DNA of 64,000 nt, from NCBI RefSeq assembly GCF_002285795.1, contig NZ_CP022961.1, positions 2,856,001 through 2,920,000 on the forward strand, written 5' to 3'. This DNA is from Plantactinospora sp. KBS50. GTDB taxonomy: Bacteria; Actinomycetota; Actinomycetes; Mycobacteriales; Micromonosporaceae. Shown in pieces: positions 51,340 through 60,013 of this stretch. The notes under the pieces were generated by a model that had not been told where the DNA came from, did no database searches, and saw nothing but the letters and a program-made list of their open reading frames with translations. Numbering within the stretch: the first letter of the stretch is position 1; every line of letters starts with the position of its first letter. The position numbers and the translations under genes are program-made.

Positions 51340-51908
51340 CGGACACCCCGCCGTCGGTCGGCGGTGCGGACCAGTTCCTCGACGATCCGGCCCACCCGGG
51401 CCGCCGCCTGTTCCCGGGCGGCGAACCGGTCCTGCTCGGCGGCCTGGTCGATCTGGAACGCGGCCGGGGCCGCGAGACCCTCGTCCAGCGCCCGGTGGAA
51501 CTCCTCGGCGGACCGGCAGAGCCGGATCTCTCCGGCGGTGGCCAGCCGGGCGGTGTAGCGCATCTGGTGCTCGTCCACGTGCTCGCCGTACTCGGGGTCG
51601 CGGGCCACGACGATCGGCAGCCGGCCGGCGGCCCGCGCCTCGGCGATGGTGGCCGGGCCGCCGTGGCTGACCACGATGCGCGCCCCCGCCATCGCCCCGC
51701 CCAGCTCGGCGTGCCCGAGGAAGGCGGTGGCGCCGGGAACGTCCGGCACCCGGCTGCTGCCGTGCTGCACCACCACGGTCGGCGGCTCGGCGCGGCCGGC
51801 GTACCAGCCCTCGATCCAGTCCATCAGCCGGTTGAAGGGGTGCTTGTCGGTGCCGACGACGACCAGCACGTCGGTGTCCGCTGCGCCCGCGGCTCCCGCC
51901 CCGCTCAC
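51336..51908 (-). CDS. Alg13/PssE-like glycosyltransferase subunit (catalytic C-half)
   Basis: The 190-residue protein resembles the C-terminal domain of GT28/Alg13: VLVVVGTDKHPFNRLMDWIE near residue 14, VVVQHGSSRVPDVPGATAF near 38, and ARIVVSHGGPATIAEARAAGRLPIVVARDPEYGEHVDEHQ near 66, where the HGG loop and the final acidic-histidine run bind the nucleotide sugar. The GTG at 51908 overlaps the preceding Alg14-like stop. Such split pairs form one glycosyltransferase at the membrane. Confidence 0.87.
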   Translation of the reverse strand: MSGAGAAGAADTDVLVVVGTDKHPFNRLMDWIEGWYAGRAEPPTVVVQHGSSRVPDVPGATAFLGHAELGGAMAGARIVVSHGGPATIAEARAAGRLPIVVARDPEYGEHVDEHQMRYTARLATAGEIRLCRSAEEFHRALDEGLAAPAAFQIDQAAEQDRFAAREQAAARVGRIVEELVRTADRRRGVR

Positions 51909-52384
51909 AGCAGCTGCCCGACGACGGTGGCCTCGGGGTAGAGCGCCCGCTGCTCCTCGGACTGCACGAGCATCGCGGACAGGAACGGCCGGCACAGCCG
52001 CGCGGTGAGGGTGCGGGTGTCCAGCCGGTCGGAGACCTCGATGTAGATCGTCGGGATGCCGCGCAGCCGGGCCAGCGCCACGAACGGCACCGCGACGCCG
52101 GCACCGGTGGTCACCACCGCCGCGACCTGGCGGCGGCGCAGGGTGCGGATCGCCAGCACGGTGTTCCGGAGCAGGTTCTTGATGTTCCTGGTGGTGGGGT
52201 GGTGCGCCCAGATCACCGTCTCCTCCCGGAGCAGCGAACAGGCATCGGGGGTGTCAAAGGTGATCCAGAAGCGGGACCGGGTGTGGTACCAGGACCGCAG
52301 CGCGAACAGTTGGGCCAGATGCCCGCCGCTGGACGCGACGAACAGGATCTCGGCATGGGGCGATACCCCTGCGAGCTGTGTCAC
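51905..52384 (-). CDS. Alg14/PssD-like glycosyltransferase subunit (membrane-recruiting N-half)
   Basis: The 159-residue protein has the Alg14 pattern: ILFVASSGGHLAQLFALRSWYHTRSRFWITFDTPDA, WAHHPTTRNIKNLLRNTVLAIRTLRRRQVAAVVTTGAGVAVPFVALARLRGIPTIYIE and LVQSEEQRALYPEATVVG. The HPTTRN and TTGAG motifs bind the acceptor lipid side. It pairs with the next gene. The GTG at 52384 follows GGAGGGATGA. A 257-base gap lies upstream of it, so a separate promoter is possible. Confidence 0.87.
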   Translation of the reverse strand: MTQLAGVSPHAEILFVASSGGHLAQLFALRSWYHTRSRFWITFDTPDACSLLREETVIWAHHPTTRNIKNLLRNTVLAIRTLRRRQVAAVVTTGAGVAVPFVALARLRGIPTIYIEVSDRLDTRTLTARLCRPFLSAMLVQSEEQRALYPEATVVGQLL

Positions 52385-52465
52385 TCATCCCTCCGCAGCG
52401 CGAGATGTGATCGGTTGGGGTGGTGCGATGCCAATGCAGGATGTCCGAAGTGGTGGCTCAGTTGG

Positions 52466-52482
52466 TGTCCGGTTAACGGACA
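52466..52482. promoter_or_regulatory. Inverted repeat upstream of the Alg14-like gene
   Basis: TGTCCG (52466-52471) and CGGACA (52477-52482) flank GTTAA in the 257-base gap upstream of the Alg14-like gene. It lies 82 bases before that start. An operator or a leader hairpin are both possible. Confidence 0.4.
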
Positions 52483-52641
52483 GTTTTCTGTCGTGTTTGC
52501 GCGCAATCAGCGAAATGCAGCGTCTCGGGCGGCGGTGTCGAGCCGTCCGGCCGATGCGCCGCGCCCGGCGCCCGGTACGCCGGCGGCCGGTGACCGGTCG
52601 CGGGTCGGGCCGGATCACGGGCCGCCGGATCATGAGCCGGA

Positions 52642-53966
52642 TCATGGACCGGCCCCGACCGGTCGGGCCTGCCGCTGCGCGAGCACGGTGAGCAGGCCGG
52701 GATGCAGCGCCGGGTTCCACCCCGCGCCGCCGCTGGCCAGCCGCCAGGTCCGCAGCCACATCTCCACCAGGTACGCCTCGGCCACCGCGGCAGCCGCCCG
52801 CGCGTCCAGCCCCCACCCGGGGCCGTGCCGGAGCACCGCGTCCTGCGCCGCCTGCGCCGCCGCCGCCACCGGCCGGCCGGCCTCCACCAGCTCGCGCTGG
52901 AAGGCGTGGTGCGCCAGGTCGAAGCCGAGCGGTACGCCGTCGGCGGCGTGCTCCCAGTCCCACGCCACCACCCGGTCGCCGAGCCGGCCCAGGTTCCACG
53001 GCACCCAGTCGCCGTGCCAGCGGCCGAACTCCAGCCGGGTCTCGCCGTACCGGTCGAGCAGGGCGTCCACGGCCGGCCGGACGGCCTCGGCGCCGGGCTC
53101 GGCCGACTCGGCGCGCAGCCGCTGGTGCAGCGGCGAACCGGTCAGCGGCCGGGGCGCGGTGGCGGGACCGCCGGAGCGGGCCACGGCGGCCAGCGTCGGC
53201 GGGTGCGGGTCGGCCGGGTCGGCCGGGCGGCGTACCGCCCGGGGAGCGGGGCGATCACCGCCACCGGCTGCCCGGCCCAGTCGATCGCCGCGAGCAGCCG
53301 GGGCACCAGCGGGAACCCGTCGGCACCGGCTGCCCGGCCCGTGGTCCCCGCGGCCTCCTCGGCCTCCGCGGTCCGGGCCGGGCCGTCGGGCCGGTCCGGG
53401 GCGGTCAGCCCGGCCAATTCGGTCAGCGTCGCCGACTCGGCCCGGACCAGCGCCGAGGTCGCCGGATTCCAGCCGATCTTCGCGTACCCGCGGGGTCGGC
53501 CCGTGTCGTCGAAGAGCTGGAGCGTGGGCTTGCGGTTCGGGTCGGGCGGCCGGACCCCGATCGCCGCGTGCAGACCGCCGCCGGCGTTCCCGGCGGCGAG
53601 CCGGCGGACCAGCAGTACCTCGGCCGGATCGGTGCCGGCCGGCACGCCGACGTTCAGCACCGGGAACCGGGCCCAGCGGGCGGCGCCCAGCCGGGCCGCG
53701 GCGCCGACCGCGGTACGCGCCAGCCGGACCGGGGTGGGTCGCAGGGCGTTGTACGCCAGCACGCTGGCCGCCGCCACCGGCGTACCGGCCAGCGGCAGCA
53801 GGAACCGGGCGCGCTCGACCGAGGGCACCACCGCGTACCGCAGGGTGGCGTCCGGATCGGCGGCGCGGTCCACCGTGACCCGCAGCCGCGGATCGGGGAA
53901 GACCGCCCGGGTCACCCAGCCCAGCCCGTCGGAGCGGTCCCGCGGATCGTTGCCCGGCGTGCTCAT
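52642..53966 (-). CDS. Phosphotransferase family protein (APH/choline-kinase fold) in the EPS locus, with an apparent frameshift
   Basis: The N-terminal frame (from the ATG at 53966) reads WVTRAVFPDPRLRVTV, ERARFLLPLAGTPVAAASVLAYNALRP, VLLVRRLAAGNAGGGLHAAIGVRPPDPNRKPTLQLFDDTGRPRGYAKIGWNPATSALVRAESATLTEL, and VPRLLAAIDWAGQPVAVIAPLPG. The second frame holds WHGDWVPWNLGRLGDRVVAWDWEHAADGVPLGFDLAHHAF, the Brenner motif HxDxxxxN and the metal DWE. Adding one base at the CCCGGGG run (53238-53244, plus strand) joins them into about 441 residues. It likely transfers a phosphate from ATP to a sugar, a polyol or a lipid intermediate. It is coupled with the sulfotransferase gene (ATGA). Confidence 0.8.
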
Positions 53967-54859
53967 GAGGACCAGTCGGCGAAGCTCATGCCGAGCCGCT
54001 CCCGCAGCGCGGCGTTGTGCGGCCGGTAGTACTCGGTCAGCTCCTCCCGGACCGCCGGGTCCATCGGCGCCGACCGGCGGTCGTTGAACACCTCGTAGCG
54101 GCCCAGGTCGTGCGCCGGCAGGCCGATGAAGTCCAGCACGCCGGCGTAGCTGCCGGCCGGGTCCCCGTAGAGCGTCTCGCTGGGCAGGATGTGCAGCTGC
54201 TCCCGGTCGAACAGGTCCAGCCACGGCTCCAGGTGCTCCAGGTAGCGGCCCCGGGCGCGGTAGCTGTACCAGTCGTAGGCGTTGCTGTGGTACTCCGGTT
54301 CGGCGATCAACCTGTCGCGTTCCCCGGCCGTCCGCTCCGGCTCGGCGGCCAGCGCCTCGGTGAACCCGAGCGGCTCGGTGCCCTCGGTGCGGCGCTCCTT
54401 CCAGTGCGAGTACGCCCGCTCCACCGGGTCGCGCAGCAGCACGATGATCCGGGCCTGCGGGATCAGGTCGTGCACCCGGCCCGCGGCCAGCGGGTGGAAC
54501 ATGTACAGCGGTGCCGCCTCGCCGGCCCGGGGCTGCGCGCCGTGCCGGCGGGCCAGCGCCGCCCGCCGCCGCTCGGTGGGGAAGTGCGAGCGGTACCACC
54601 GCTCGCCCCGGTGCCAGTTCTCCTCGAAGTAGTGCGAGGTCTTGGTGTTCCAGGCGGGGTAGAGCCGGGGCACCAGCGGGTGCCGGACGAGGTAGTTCCA
54701 CAGCGAGGTGGTGCCACCCCGCTTGGTGCCGATGATGAGGAAGTCGGGCGGCCGGCGGTCGTCGCTGGTGCGCTCACCGTAGTGCACGAGCCCGTCCTTG
54801 ACCCGGTCCCGCAGGCCCAGCGGGGCGGCCTGGTTCAGCTTGTCGCGCATCGTGGTCAC
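53963..54859 (-). CDS. Sulfotransferase (PAPS-dependent)
   Basis: The 298-residue protein has the 5'-phosphosulfate loop GTKRGGTTSLWNYLV (residues 44-58) and the 3'-phosphate motif RDPVERAYSHW (143-153), the diagnostic pair of PAPS-dependent sulfotransferases. The length and the FIGLPAHDLGRYEVFND region match bacterial carbohydrate sulfotransferases. The start is a GTG overlapping the Wzx-like stop (GTGA); an ATG three codons later is also possible. In this locus it is expected to put sulfate on a saccharide of the exopolymer or on its lipid intermediate. Confidence 0.92.
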   Translation of the reverse strand: MTTMRDKLNQAAPLGLRDRVKDGLVHYGERTSDDRRPPDFLIIGTKRGGTTSLWNYLVRHPLVPRLYPAWNTKTSHYFEENWHRGERWYRSHFPTERRRAALARRHGAQPRAGEAAPLYMFHPLAAGRVHDLIPQARIIVLLRDPVERAYSHWKERRTEGTEPLGFTEALAAEPERTAGERDRLIAEPEYHSNAYDWYSYRARGRYLEHLEPWLDLFDREQLHILPSETLYGDPAGSYAGVLDFIGLPAHDLGRYEVFNDRRSAPMDPAVREELTEYYRPHNAALRERLGMSFADWSS

Positions 54860-56496
54860 GGTCGCCTCTCCTTGTCCTCGTCGTCCTCGTACCGTCGCGA
54901 CCCGGCGTCGGTGCCGTCCGTCCCGGTGCCGAGGTCGGTGCCCGCGTCCGCGTCCGCGCCGGTGCCGGGACCGGCACCGCGCAGCGTCCGGACCGCGGTG
55001 GTCAGCCGGGACCGCACGGCCGGGCGGGTCAGCGCCGCCGCGGCGCCCACCGCCAGCAGACCGAGCGCCACCGCGAGGCCGGCCGGCCCGCGCCCGCCGG
55101 AGAGCCCGCCGGTGAGCGCCATTCCGGCCGCCGCCGCGGCGCCCACCACGGCCAGCGTGCCGCCCGCCGTGGCCAGCACGGAGCGGCCCAGCACCGACCG
55201 GCCGAGCACCGCGGACGCGGCGGTCGCCGCGACCACGTTCTCCACGACGATGCCGGCGGCCCAACCCAGCGCGGTGCCGAGCACGCCGAGCGGCGGGATC
55301 AGCAGCAGGCCGAGCAGCAGCGTGGTGGCCAGGCCCAGGGTGGCGGCCAGCAGGTGCCGGCCGCTGCGCCCGCTCATCAGCAGCAGGGTCTGCACGTTGC
55401 CCAGCCCGACGTTCACCAGCATGGCCGCGGCCAGCACCGCCAGCGCGGCGGCGCCGTCGCTGAACTCGCGGCCGAACAGCGCCAGGAAGGCCGGGGCGAA
55501 CGCCGCCAGCAGCAGGTACACCGGCCAGGACAGCAGCACCACCCAGACGGTGGTCTGCCGGTGCACCGCGAGCGCGTCGTCCCGCCGGTCGGCGCCGAGC
55601 AGCCGGGCCAGTTGCGGCGCCACCGCCACCCGCAGGCCCTGCATGGCGAGCTGGCCGGCGAGCACGTACCGGCCCACCCCGCCGAAGATGCCGGCGTCCC
55701 GCTGCCCGGCCAGCGCCGCGGTGAGCAGGACCCCGATCCACATGCTGCCGCTGTCGATCGCCGCGGACAGCGCGCGGGGCAGCGCGAATCCCCAGAACGT
55801 CCGCCAGTCGTCCGCGGACGCGCGCAGCGCGGCGGCGCCGACGCCCAGCGGACGCCAGGCCAGCAGCACACAGCCGAACACGGCGGCGAGCACCGGCGCC
55901 CACCAGGCCAGCAGGCCGGCGACGAGGCCGCCGCCGAGCACCGCGGCCAGGGCCACCAGCACCGGCCGGCCGATCGGCAGGAGCAGGAACTGGATGCCCA
56001 CGTACGCGCCGATGGGCCGGCTGGCCCGCACGGCCGACAGCAGCACGGTCATCGCCACGGTCATCGGTACGGCGGCGAAGGTGACCGCGAGCAGCCGGGC
56101 GCCGTCCCGGCCGGCCTCGGCCAGCAGGTGCGGCGCGACCAGCCGGGCGGTGACCATCCCGGCGAGGGCGACCAGGACGGCGACGGTCAGCGGCGGCAGC
56201 AGCGCGACCGGCAGCAGCCGGGCGCCGTCGCCGCCGGGACCGAGCCGCCGGCGGGGCAGCGCCCAGATCAGCGCGGTGTCGGCGCCCAGGCAGCAGATCG
56301 CGGTGGCGACGGTCAGCACGCCGATCGCCGCGAACAGACCGCCGGCGCCGGTGGCTCCGTAGCCGCGGGTGATGACGACGGCGAGCAGGAAGCCGAACAG
56401 GCCGCTCACGGCGGCGCCGGCCAGGCCGATGGCGCCGCTGCGGGCGCTGTGCCGCAGTTCGGTACGCCGGGTGCCGGCCGGCGCGGCGGTGCTCAC
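54856..56496 (-). CDS. Wzx/MurJ-type polysaccharide flippase
   Basis: The 546-residue protein has about 12-14 hydrophobic segments beginning SARSGAIGLAGAAVSGLFGFLLAVVITRGYGATGAGGLFA, a typical start of the MATE-like polysaccharide flippase family. RALSAAIDSGSMWIGVLLTAALAGQRDAGIFGGVGRYVLAGQLAMQGLRVAVAPQLARLLG is the second conserved block. The last 60 residues are acidic and disordered. It should flip the lipid-linked repeat unit across the membrane. The GTG start overlaps the Wzy-like stop. Confidence 0.88.
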   Translation of the reverse strand: MSTAAPAGTRRTELRHSARSGAIGLAGAAVSGLFGFLLAVVITRGYGATGAGGLFAAIGVLTVATAICCLGADTALIWALPRRRLGPGGDGARLLPVALLPPLTVAVLVALAGMVTARLVAPHLLAEAGRDGARLLAVTFAAVPMTVAMTVLLSAVRASRPIGAYVGIQFLLLPIGRPVLVALAAVLGGGLVAGLLAWWAPVLAAVFGCVLLAWRPLGVGAAALRASADDWRTFWGFALPRALSAAIDSGSMWIGVLLTAALAGQRDAGIFGGVGRYVLAGQLAMQGLRVAVAPQLARLLGADRRDDALAVHRQTTVWVVLLSWPVYLLLAAFAPAFLALFGREFSDGAAALAVLAAAMLVNVGLGNVQTLLLMSGRSGRHLLAATLGLATTLLLGLLLIPPLGVLGTALGWAAGIVVENVVAATAASAVLGRSVLGRSVLATAGGTLAVVGAAAAAGMALTGGLSGGRGPAGLAVALGLLAVGAAAALTRPAVRSRLTTAVRTLRGAGPGTGADADAGTDLGTGTDGTDAGSRRYEDDEDKERRP

Positions 56497-57806
56497 GGCG
56501 CCGCCAGGGCCGGTCGGGCCGGCACGAGGTCGCCGGGGATCGCGCGGTTGACCGGCCCGTCCAGGGCGGCCAGGGCGAGCCCGACCCCGAGGAAGGTCAC
56601 GGTGAGGTTCTGGAAGGTGAGCCCGTAGAAGGGCAGCTGCACCAGGGCGATCACCGGCACCACGGCCAGCCACTGACCGGCCGAGGAGCGGGCTCGGGCC
56701 AATGGCCGGGCGACCGCCACGAACCACCAGACGAAGCAGATCACGGCGGGGATGCCGTGGCTGAACAGCACCATCCAGAACTGGCCCTGGGTGCCCACCG
56801 GGGCGTCGGCGGTGGTGGTGTCGACGCTGACCGGCGCGCCGTAGCCGAGCAGCGGCGAGTCGGCCACCTTGTTCAGCACCTCGGCGTAGAGGCTGGCCCG
56901 GTCCACCGTGGTGTCGCTGCTGCTGGTCCGCTCGTTGATCAGATCGTTGACCGGGATCACCAGCGTGGCCAGCCAGCCGAGCAGGGCCACCAGCACGACG
57001 GACGCGATGACCCGCAGGTTGCCCCGGCGGGCGGCCCGGACCGCCAGCACCAGCATCCCGGCGCCGAGGCTGATGAACATGCCGCGGTTGAGGGTGAAGA
57101 ACGCCGGCGGCACGGACAGCGGCAGCGAGACCATCAGCACGATCCGCAGCGCCCCGGTGCGCACCGACAGCAGGTACGCCAGGACGCACGGCACCAGCAG
57201 CGCGTAGGTGCTGCCCCAGTTGTTGGTGTACGGGAACGGGGCCGCCGGCCGGAAGGTGGGCTCCAGCGCCCGGGGGCTGTACTCGGAGGCGTGCAGGTGC
57301 ACCATGTCGTTGATCCAGGGCGCCTGCGCGATCCCGTTAGGCAGCAGGATCTCCACCGGGCTGGTCACCGAGAGCCGGGGCATCAGCACGCCGATCCAGC
57401 CGAGGGCGATCAGGGCCAGCCAGAACAGGCACAGCGGGCGCAGCAGCCGCCGCCACGGTGCCAGCTCGCCGGCGGCGGTGTAGATGTACACGCAGGCGAT
57501 CAGGGCGGTGACGTAGAAGGAGTACCGCAGTCCCGAGCTGAACACGCTGCTGCCGTGCTCCAGCCGGATCGCGCTCAGCAGGGCGAGCGCCAGGAAGGCG
57601 CACCACCAGGCGGTGCCGGGTGGCAGCGCCACCCGGCCGCGGCGGACCAGCAGCGCCAGCATCAGGACCCCGAAGACCGGCCAGATCAGGAAGAAGGCGC
57701 CGGTGGCCCACCAGAGCGGGACCAGACCGCACATGGCGGTCAGCGGCCAGAGCGGAAGCGTGAGGGGCCGGCCCGGGATCGCGGGCCGGAACGGCGGCTC
57801 AGCCAT
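56493..57806 (-). CDS. O-antigen ligase/polymerase-like membrane protein (Wzy type)
   Basis: The 437-residue membrane protein has ten or more predicted helices, starting LTLPLWPLTAMCGLVPLWWATGAFFLIWPVFGVLMLALLV. A periplasmic loop between helices contains INDMVHLHASEYSPRALEPTFRPAAPFPYTNNWGS. A second loop reads INERTSSSDTTVDRASLYAEVLNKVADSPLLGYGAPVSV, the R-x-x-x-Y region expected of Wzy/WaaL proteins. It likely joins repeat units into polymer outside the membrane. ATG at 57806 sits in the 3' end of the Wzz-like gene. Confidence 0.85.
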   Translation of the reverse strand: MAEPPFRPAIPGRPLTLPLWPLTAMCGLVPLWWATGAFFLIWPVFGVLMLALLVRRGRVALPPGTAWWCAFLALALLSAIRLEHGSSVFSSGLRYSFYVTALIACVYIYTAAGELAPWRRLLRPLCLFWLALIALGWIGVLMPRLSVTSPVEILLPNGIAQAPWINDMVHLHASEYSPRALEPTFRPAAPFPYTNNWGSTYALLVPCVLAYLLSVRTGALRIVLMVSLPLSVPPAFFTLNRGMFISLGAGMLVLAVRAARRGNLRVIASVVLVALLGWLATLVIPVNDLINERTSSSDTTVDRASLYAEVLNKVADSPLLGYGAPVSVDTTTADAPVGTQGQFWMVLFSHGIPAVICFVWWFVAVARPLARARSSAGQWLAVVPVIALVQLPFYGLTFQNLTVTFLGVGLALAALDGPVNRAIPGDLVPARPALAAP

Positions 57807-59409
57807 TCCCGGTCAGGAAGACGAAGCCCAGGGTCCGGGCGCCGGTGAGGGTGAGCCGCTGCGCGAGCTGGCGGAGATCCCGCGCCCGGGTCCGGTCCTG
57901 GGCCACGACCAGCACGGCCACCCCGTGCCGGGCCGCCCGGACGCCGCGCTCGTCGGTGGCCGCCGGCGGGGCGTCCACCAGCGTGACGGCGGTGCTGCCG
58001 GTCCGGATCGGCCGGGTCGGGCCGGCGGTGGACGCCGGTGCGGACGCCGGTGTGGGCAACGGTCCGGACACCGGCACCCGGGCGGTCCCGATGGCGGTGG
58101 CGCGCGGTCGGGCCGCCTCGGTCGGTTCGGCCTCCGGGCCGGCCTCCGCCTCGGCCTCCTCCAGCAGCAGCCGGCCGGTGGCCGGGCTCTCGGGGGTGTG
58201 CCGGTTCGGCCCGGGGCGCACGGCCGGGACGGGCCGGCGGTTCTCCGCCGGCCACGCCTCGGGGCGGTCCGCCTCCGGCTCGTCGTCCTCACCGCCGGCC
58301 AACGGGCCGGCCTGGTCGACGCCGGTCATCCGGACGCTCAGTCCCTCGTTGGCCAGCGCGGCCCGCAGACCCGCGACGAGCTGGCCCTGACCCTCCCCGG
58401 CCCGGGTGGACAGCAGGACGGCGCGGCGCTCGCCGGGCGCCGGACGCGCGGTGAGCTGCTCGGCCAGCACCAGGGCGGCGTAGCGCAGGTCGGTGGTCTT
58501 GTCGTCGGCGGCCTTCCGCAGGCGCACGGTCGCCAGCGCGGGCCGGCCGATGATCTCCTCGGCCTCGGCCAGCGACCGGACCCGGCGGTCCAGCGACTCC
58601 AGTCCGAAGGCCACGACGACACCGACCAGGAACCCGCCGAGCAGGCCGGCGACCAGGTAGAGCAGGGCGGAGTCGTGGCTGGACGGTACGGGGGGCGCGG
58701 CGCTGCGGGTCAGCGTGCCGGGGGTGACGTCGACGGCGGCGGCCCGGGCGCGTTCCTCGGCCAGTTGGCTCAGCTGGTCGTTGAGCGACCTGAGCTGGTC
58801 CACGGTGGCGGTGACCCCGGGGGAGGCGTTGCTGCCGCTGCCGGCGCCGCTGGCCGGCAGCGACTTGCGGGCGGCGTTGCGTTGGTCGGTGGTGGTCTTG
58901 ATGGCCGCGTCGTACGCGTCGACGACGGTGGCCTGCTGCTTCTCGTACAGCGAGCGGCGCAGTTCCAGGTACGTCTGGGCGGCGGTGTTCGCGCCGGTCA
59001 CCGCCTCCTCGGCGCTGCGGCCGGTGTAGAGGAAGCGCAGCACCTGGGTACCGACCGGCAGTTCGACCTGCAACGAGTCGCGGACCTGGCCGATCGGCCG
59101 GCCGATGGCCGAGGCGATCGCGTCCGTCACCTGGCTTCCGGTCGCCAGGCCGTTCTCCACGTTCATGTTGACCGCGCGGTCGGCGCCGGGGCCGGGGTAG
59201 CTGAACGGGTCGGCGACCACCGGGCGGACGGCCACCACCGCGATGGCCTCGTAGCTGGCCGGCACCAGCCACAGGTAGCCGGCGGTGGCCGCGAGGCCGA
59301 TCAGTGCCGTGAGCGCCACGACCGGCCACCGCCGGATCGGGATCCGGGCCAGATCGGTCAGGGTCACCGTGCGCCGTCCGGCAGCGGTCATGTCGGTCGT
59401 GTCAACCAT
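57799..59409 (-). CDS. Wzz-type chain-length regulator with a degenerate BY-kinase domain
   Basis: The 536-residue protein has a Wzz domain between two membrane helices (VVALTALIGLAATAGYLWLV at about 30-49 and ALLYLVAGLLGGFLVGVVVAFGL at about 248-270), with a long extracytoplasmic region rich in coiled coil (about 140-225). The cytoplasmic part follows the BY-kinase layout (RAVLLSTRAGEGQGQLVAGLRAAL at 329-352), but the Walker A loop is GEGQGQ instead of GxGKS/T, so ATP binding is probably lost. No C-terminal tyrosine cluster is seen. A Glu/Pro/Ala-rich stretch fills about 370-450. It likely regulates polymer length by contacts alone. Confidence 0.85.
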   Translation of the reverse strand: MVDTTDMTAAGRRTVTLTDLARIPIRRWPVVALTALIGLAATAGYLWLVPASYEAIAVVAVRPVVADPFSYPGPGADRAVNMNVENGLATGSQVTDAIASAIGRPIGQVRDSLQVELPVGTQVLRFLYTGRSAEEAVTGANTAAQTYLELRRSLYEKQQATVVDAYDAAIKTTTDQRNAARKSLPASGAGSGSNASPGVTATVDQLRSLNDQLSQLAEERARAAAVDVTPGTLTRSAAPPVPSSHDSALLYLVAGLLGGFLVGVVVAFGLESLDRRVRSLAEAEEIIGRPALATVRLRKAADDKTTDLRYAALVLAEQLTARPAPGERRAVLLSTRAGEGQGQLVAGLRAALANEGLSVRMTGVDQAGPLAGGEDDEPEADRPEAWPAENRRPVPAVRPGPNRHTPESPATGRLLLEEAEAEAGPEAEPTEAARPRATAIGTARVPVSGPLPTPASAPASTAGPTRPIRTGSTAVTLVDAPPAATDERGVRAARHGVAVLVVAQDRTRARDLRQLAQRLTLTGARTLGFVFLTGNG

Positions 59410-60013
59410 CGAACCTCTTGACGATCTGTTGGGGGTTTCCGATCACCACCACCCGCGGTGGGACGTCGCTGCGGACGACGGTGGCGGCGCCGACGACGCT
59501 GTCGCGGCCCAGCCGGACCCCTTTGAGTACCAGCGCGCCCGCGCCTACCCAAACATTCTGCTCTATCACGATCGGTGAACGGGTGCCCGGTCCGGGCGGA
59601 TCGTGCCGACGTGCGGGATCGAGATTGTGGAACGTGTTGTCGACGATCTGGCAGTCCGACAGCAGGCATCGGTCGTCGATGGTGATCCGGTCCCAGCAGC
59701 CGACCCAGGTCGCGTTGAGCAGGCAGTCGGCGCCCACCACCACCTCGCCGGGTCCGGCGAACCGGACCAGCTTGTTGATCCGGGTACGGTCGCCGATCGT
59801 CACCCGGACCCCGCGCCGGAGCCGGAGCCGGCCGCGGATCTGGACGTCCCGGCCGAGCCGTAGCCGTGGGTAGCGGAGTCGGTACCACCGTCGCTTGATG
59901 GCGAAGGCCAGGCGCAGAGCGGCGCCCGAGACGCCCTGTCGGGGCACCTCGGACGCCCGGACGGGCCGCGCGGAATCGCGCGGCCCGACCGTTTTCGGTT
60001 GCTCTGACGTCAC
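59402..60013 (-). CDS. Left-handed beta-helix acyltransferase (WbbJ/maltose O-acetyltransferase type)
   Basis: The 203-residue protein shows hexapeptide repeats: LRLGRDVQIRGRLRLRRGVRVTIGDRTRINKLVRFAGPGEVVVGADCLLNATWVG, then VDNTFHNLDPA, which holds the catalytic histidine, and PIVIEQNVWVGAGALVLKGVRLGRDSVVGAATVV. The final VVVIGNPQQIVKRF is typical of CoA-dependent sugar O-acetyltransferases. The GTG start overlaps the propeller protein stop. It likely acetylates a sugar in the exopolymer. Confidence 0.92.
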   Translation of the reverse strand: MTSEQPKTVGPRDSARPVRASEVPRQGVSGAALRLAFAIKRRWYRLRYPRLRLGRDVQIRGRLRLRRGVRVTIGDRTRINKLVRFAGPGEVVVGADCLLNATWVGCWDRITIDDRCLLSDCQIVDNTFHNLDPARRHDPPGPGTRSPIVIEQNVWVGAGALVLKGVRLGRDSVVGAATVVRSDVPPRVVVIGNPQQIVKRFDG

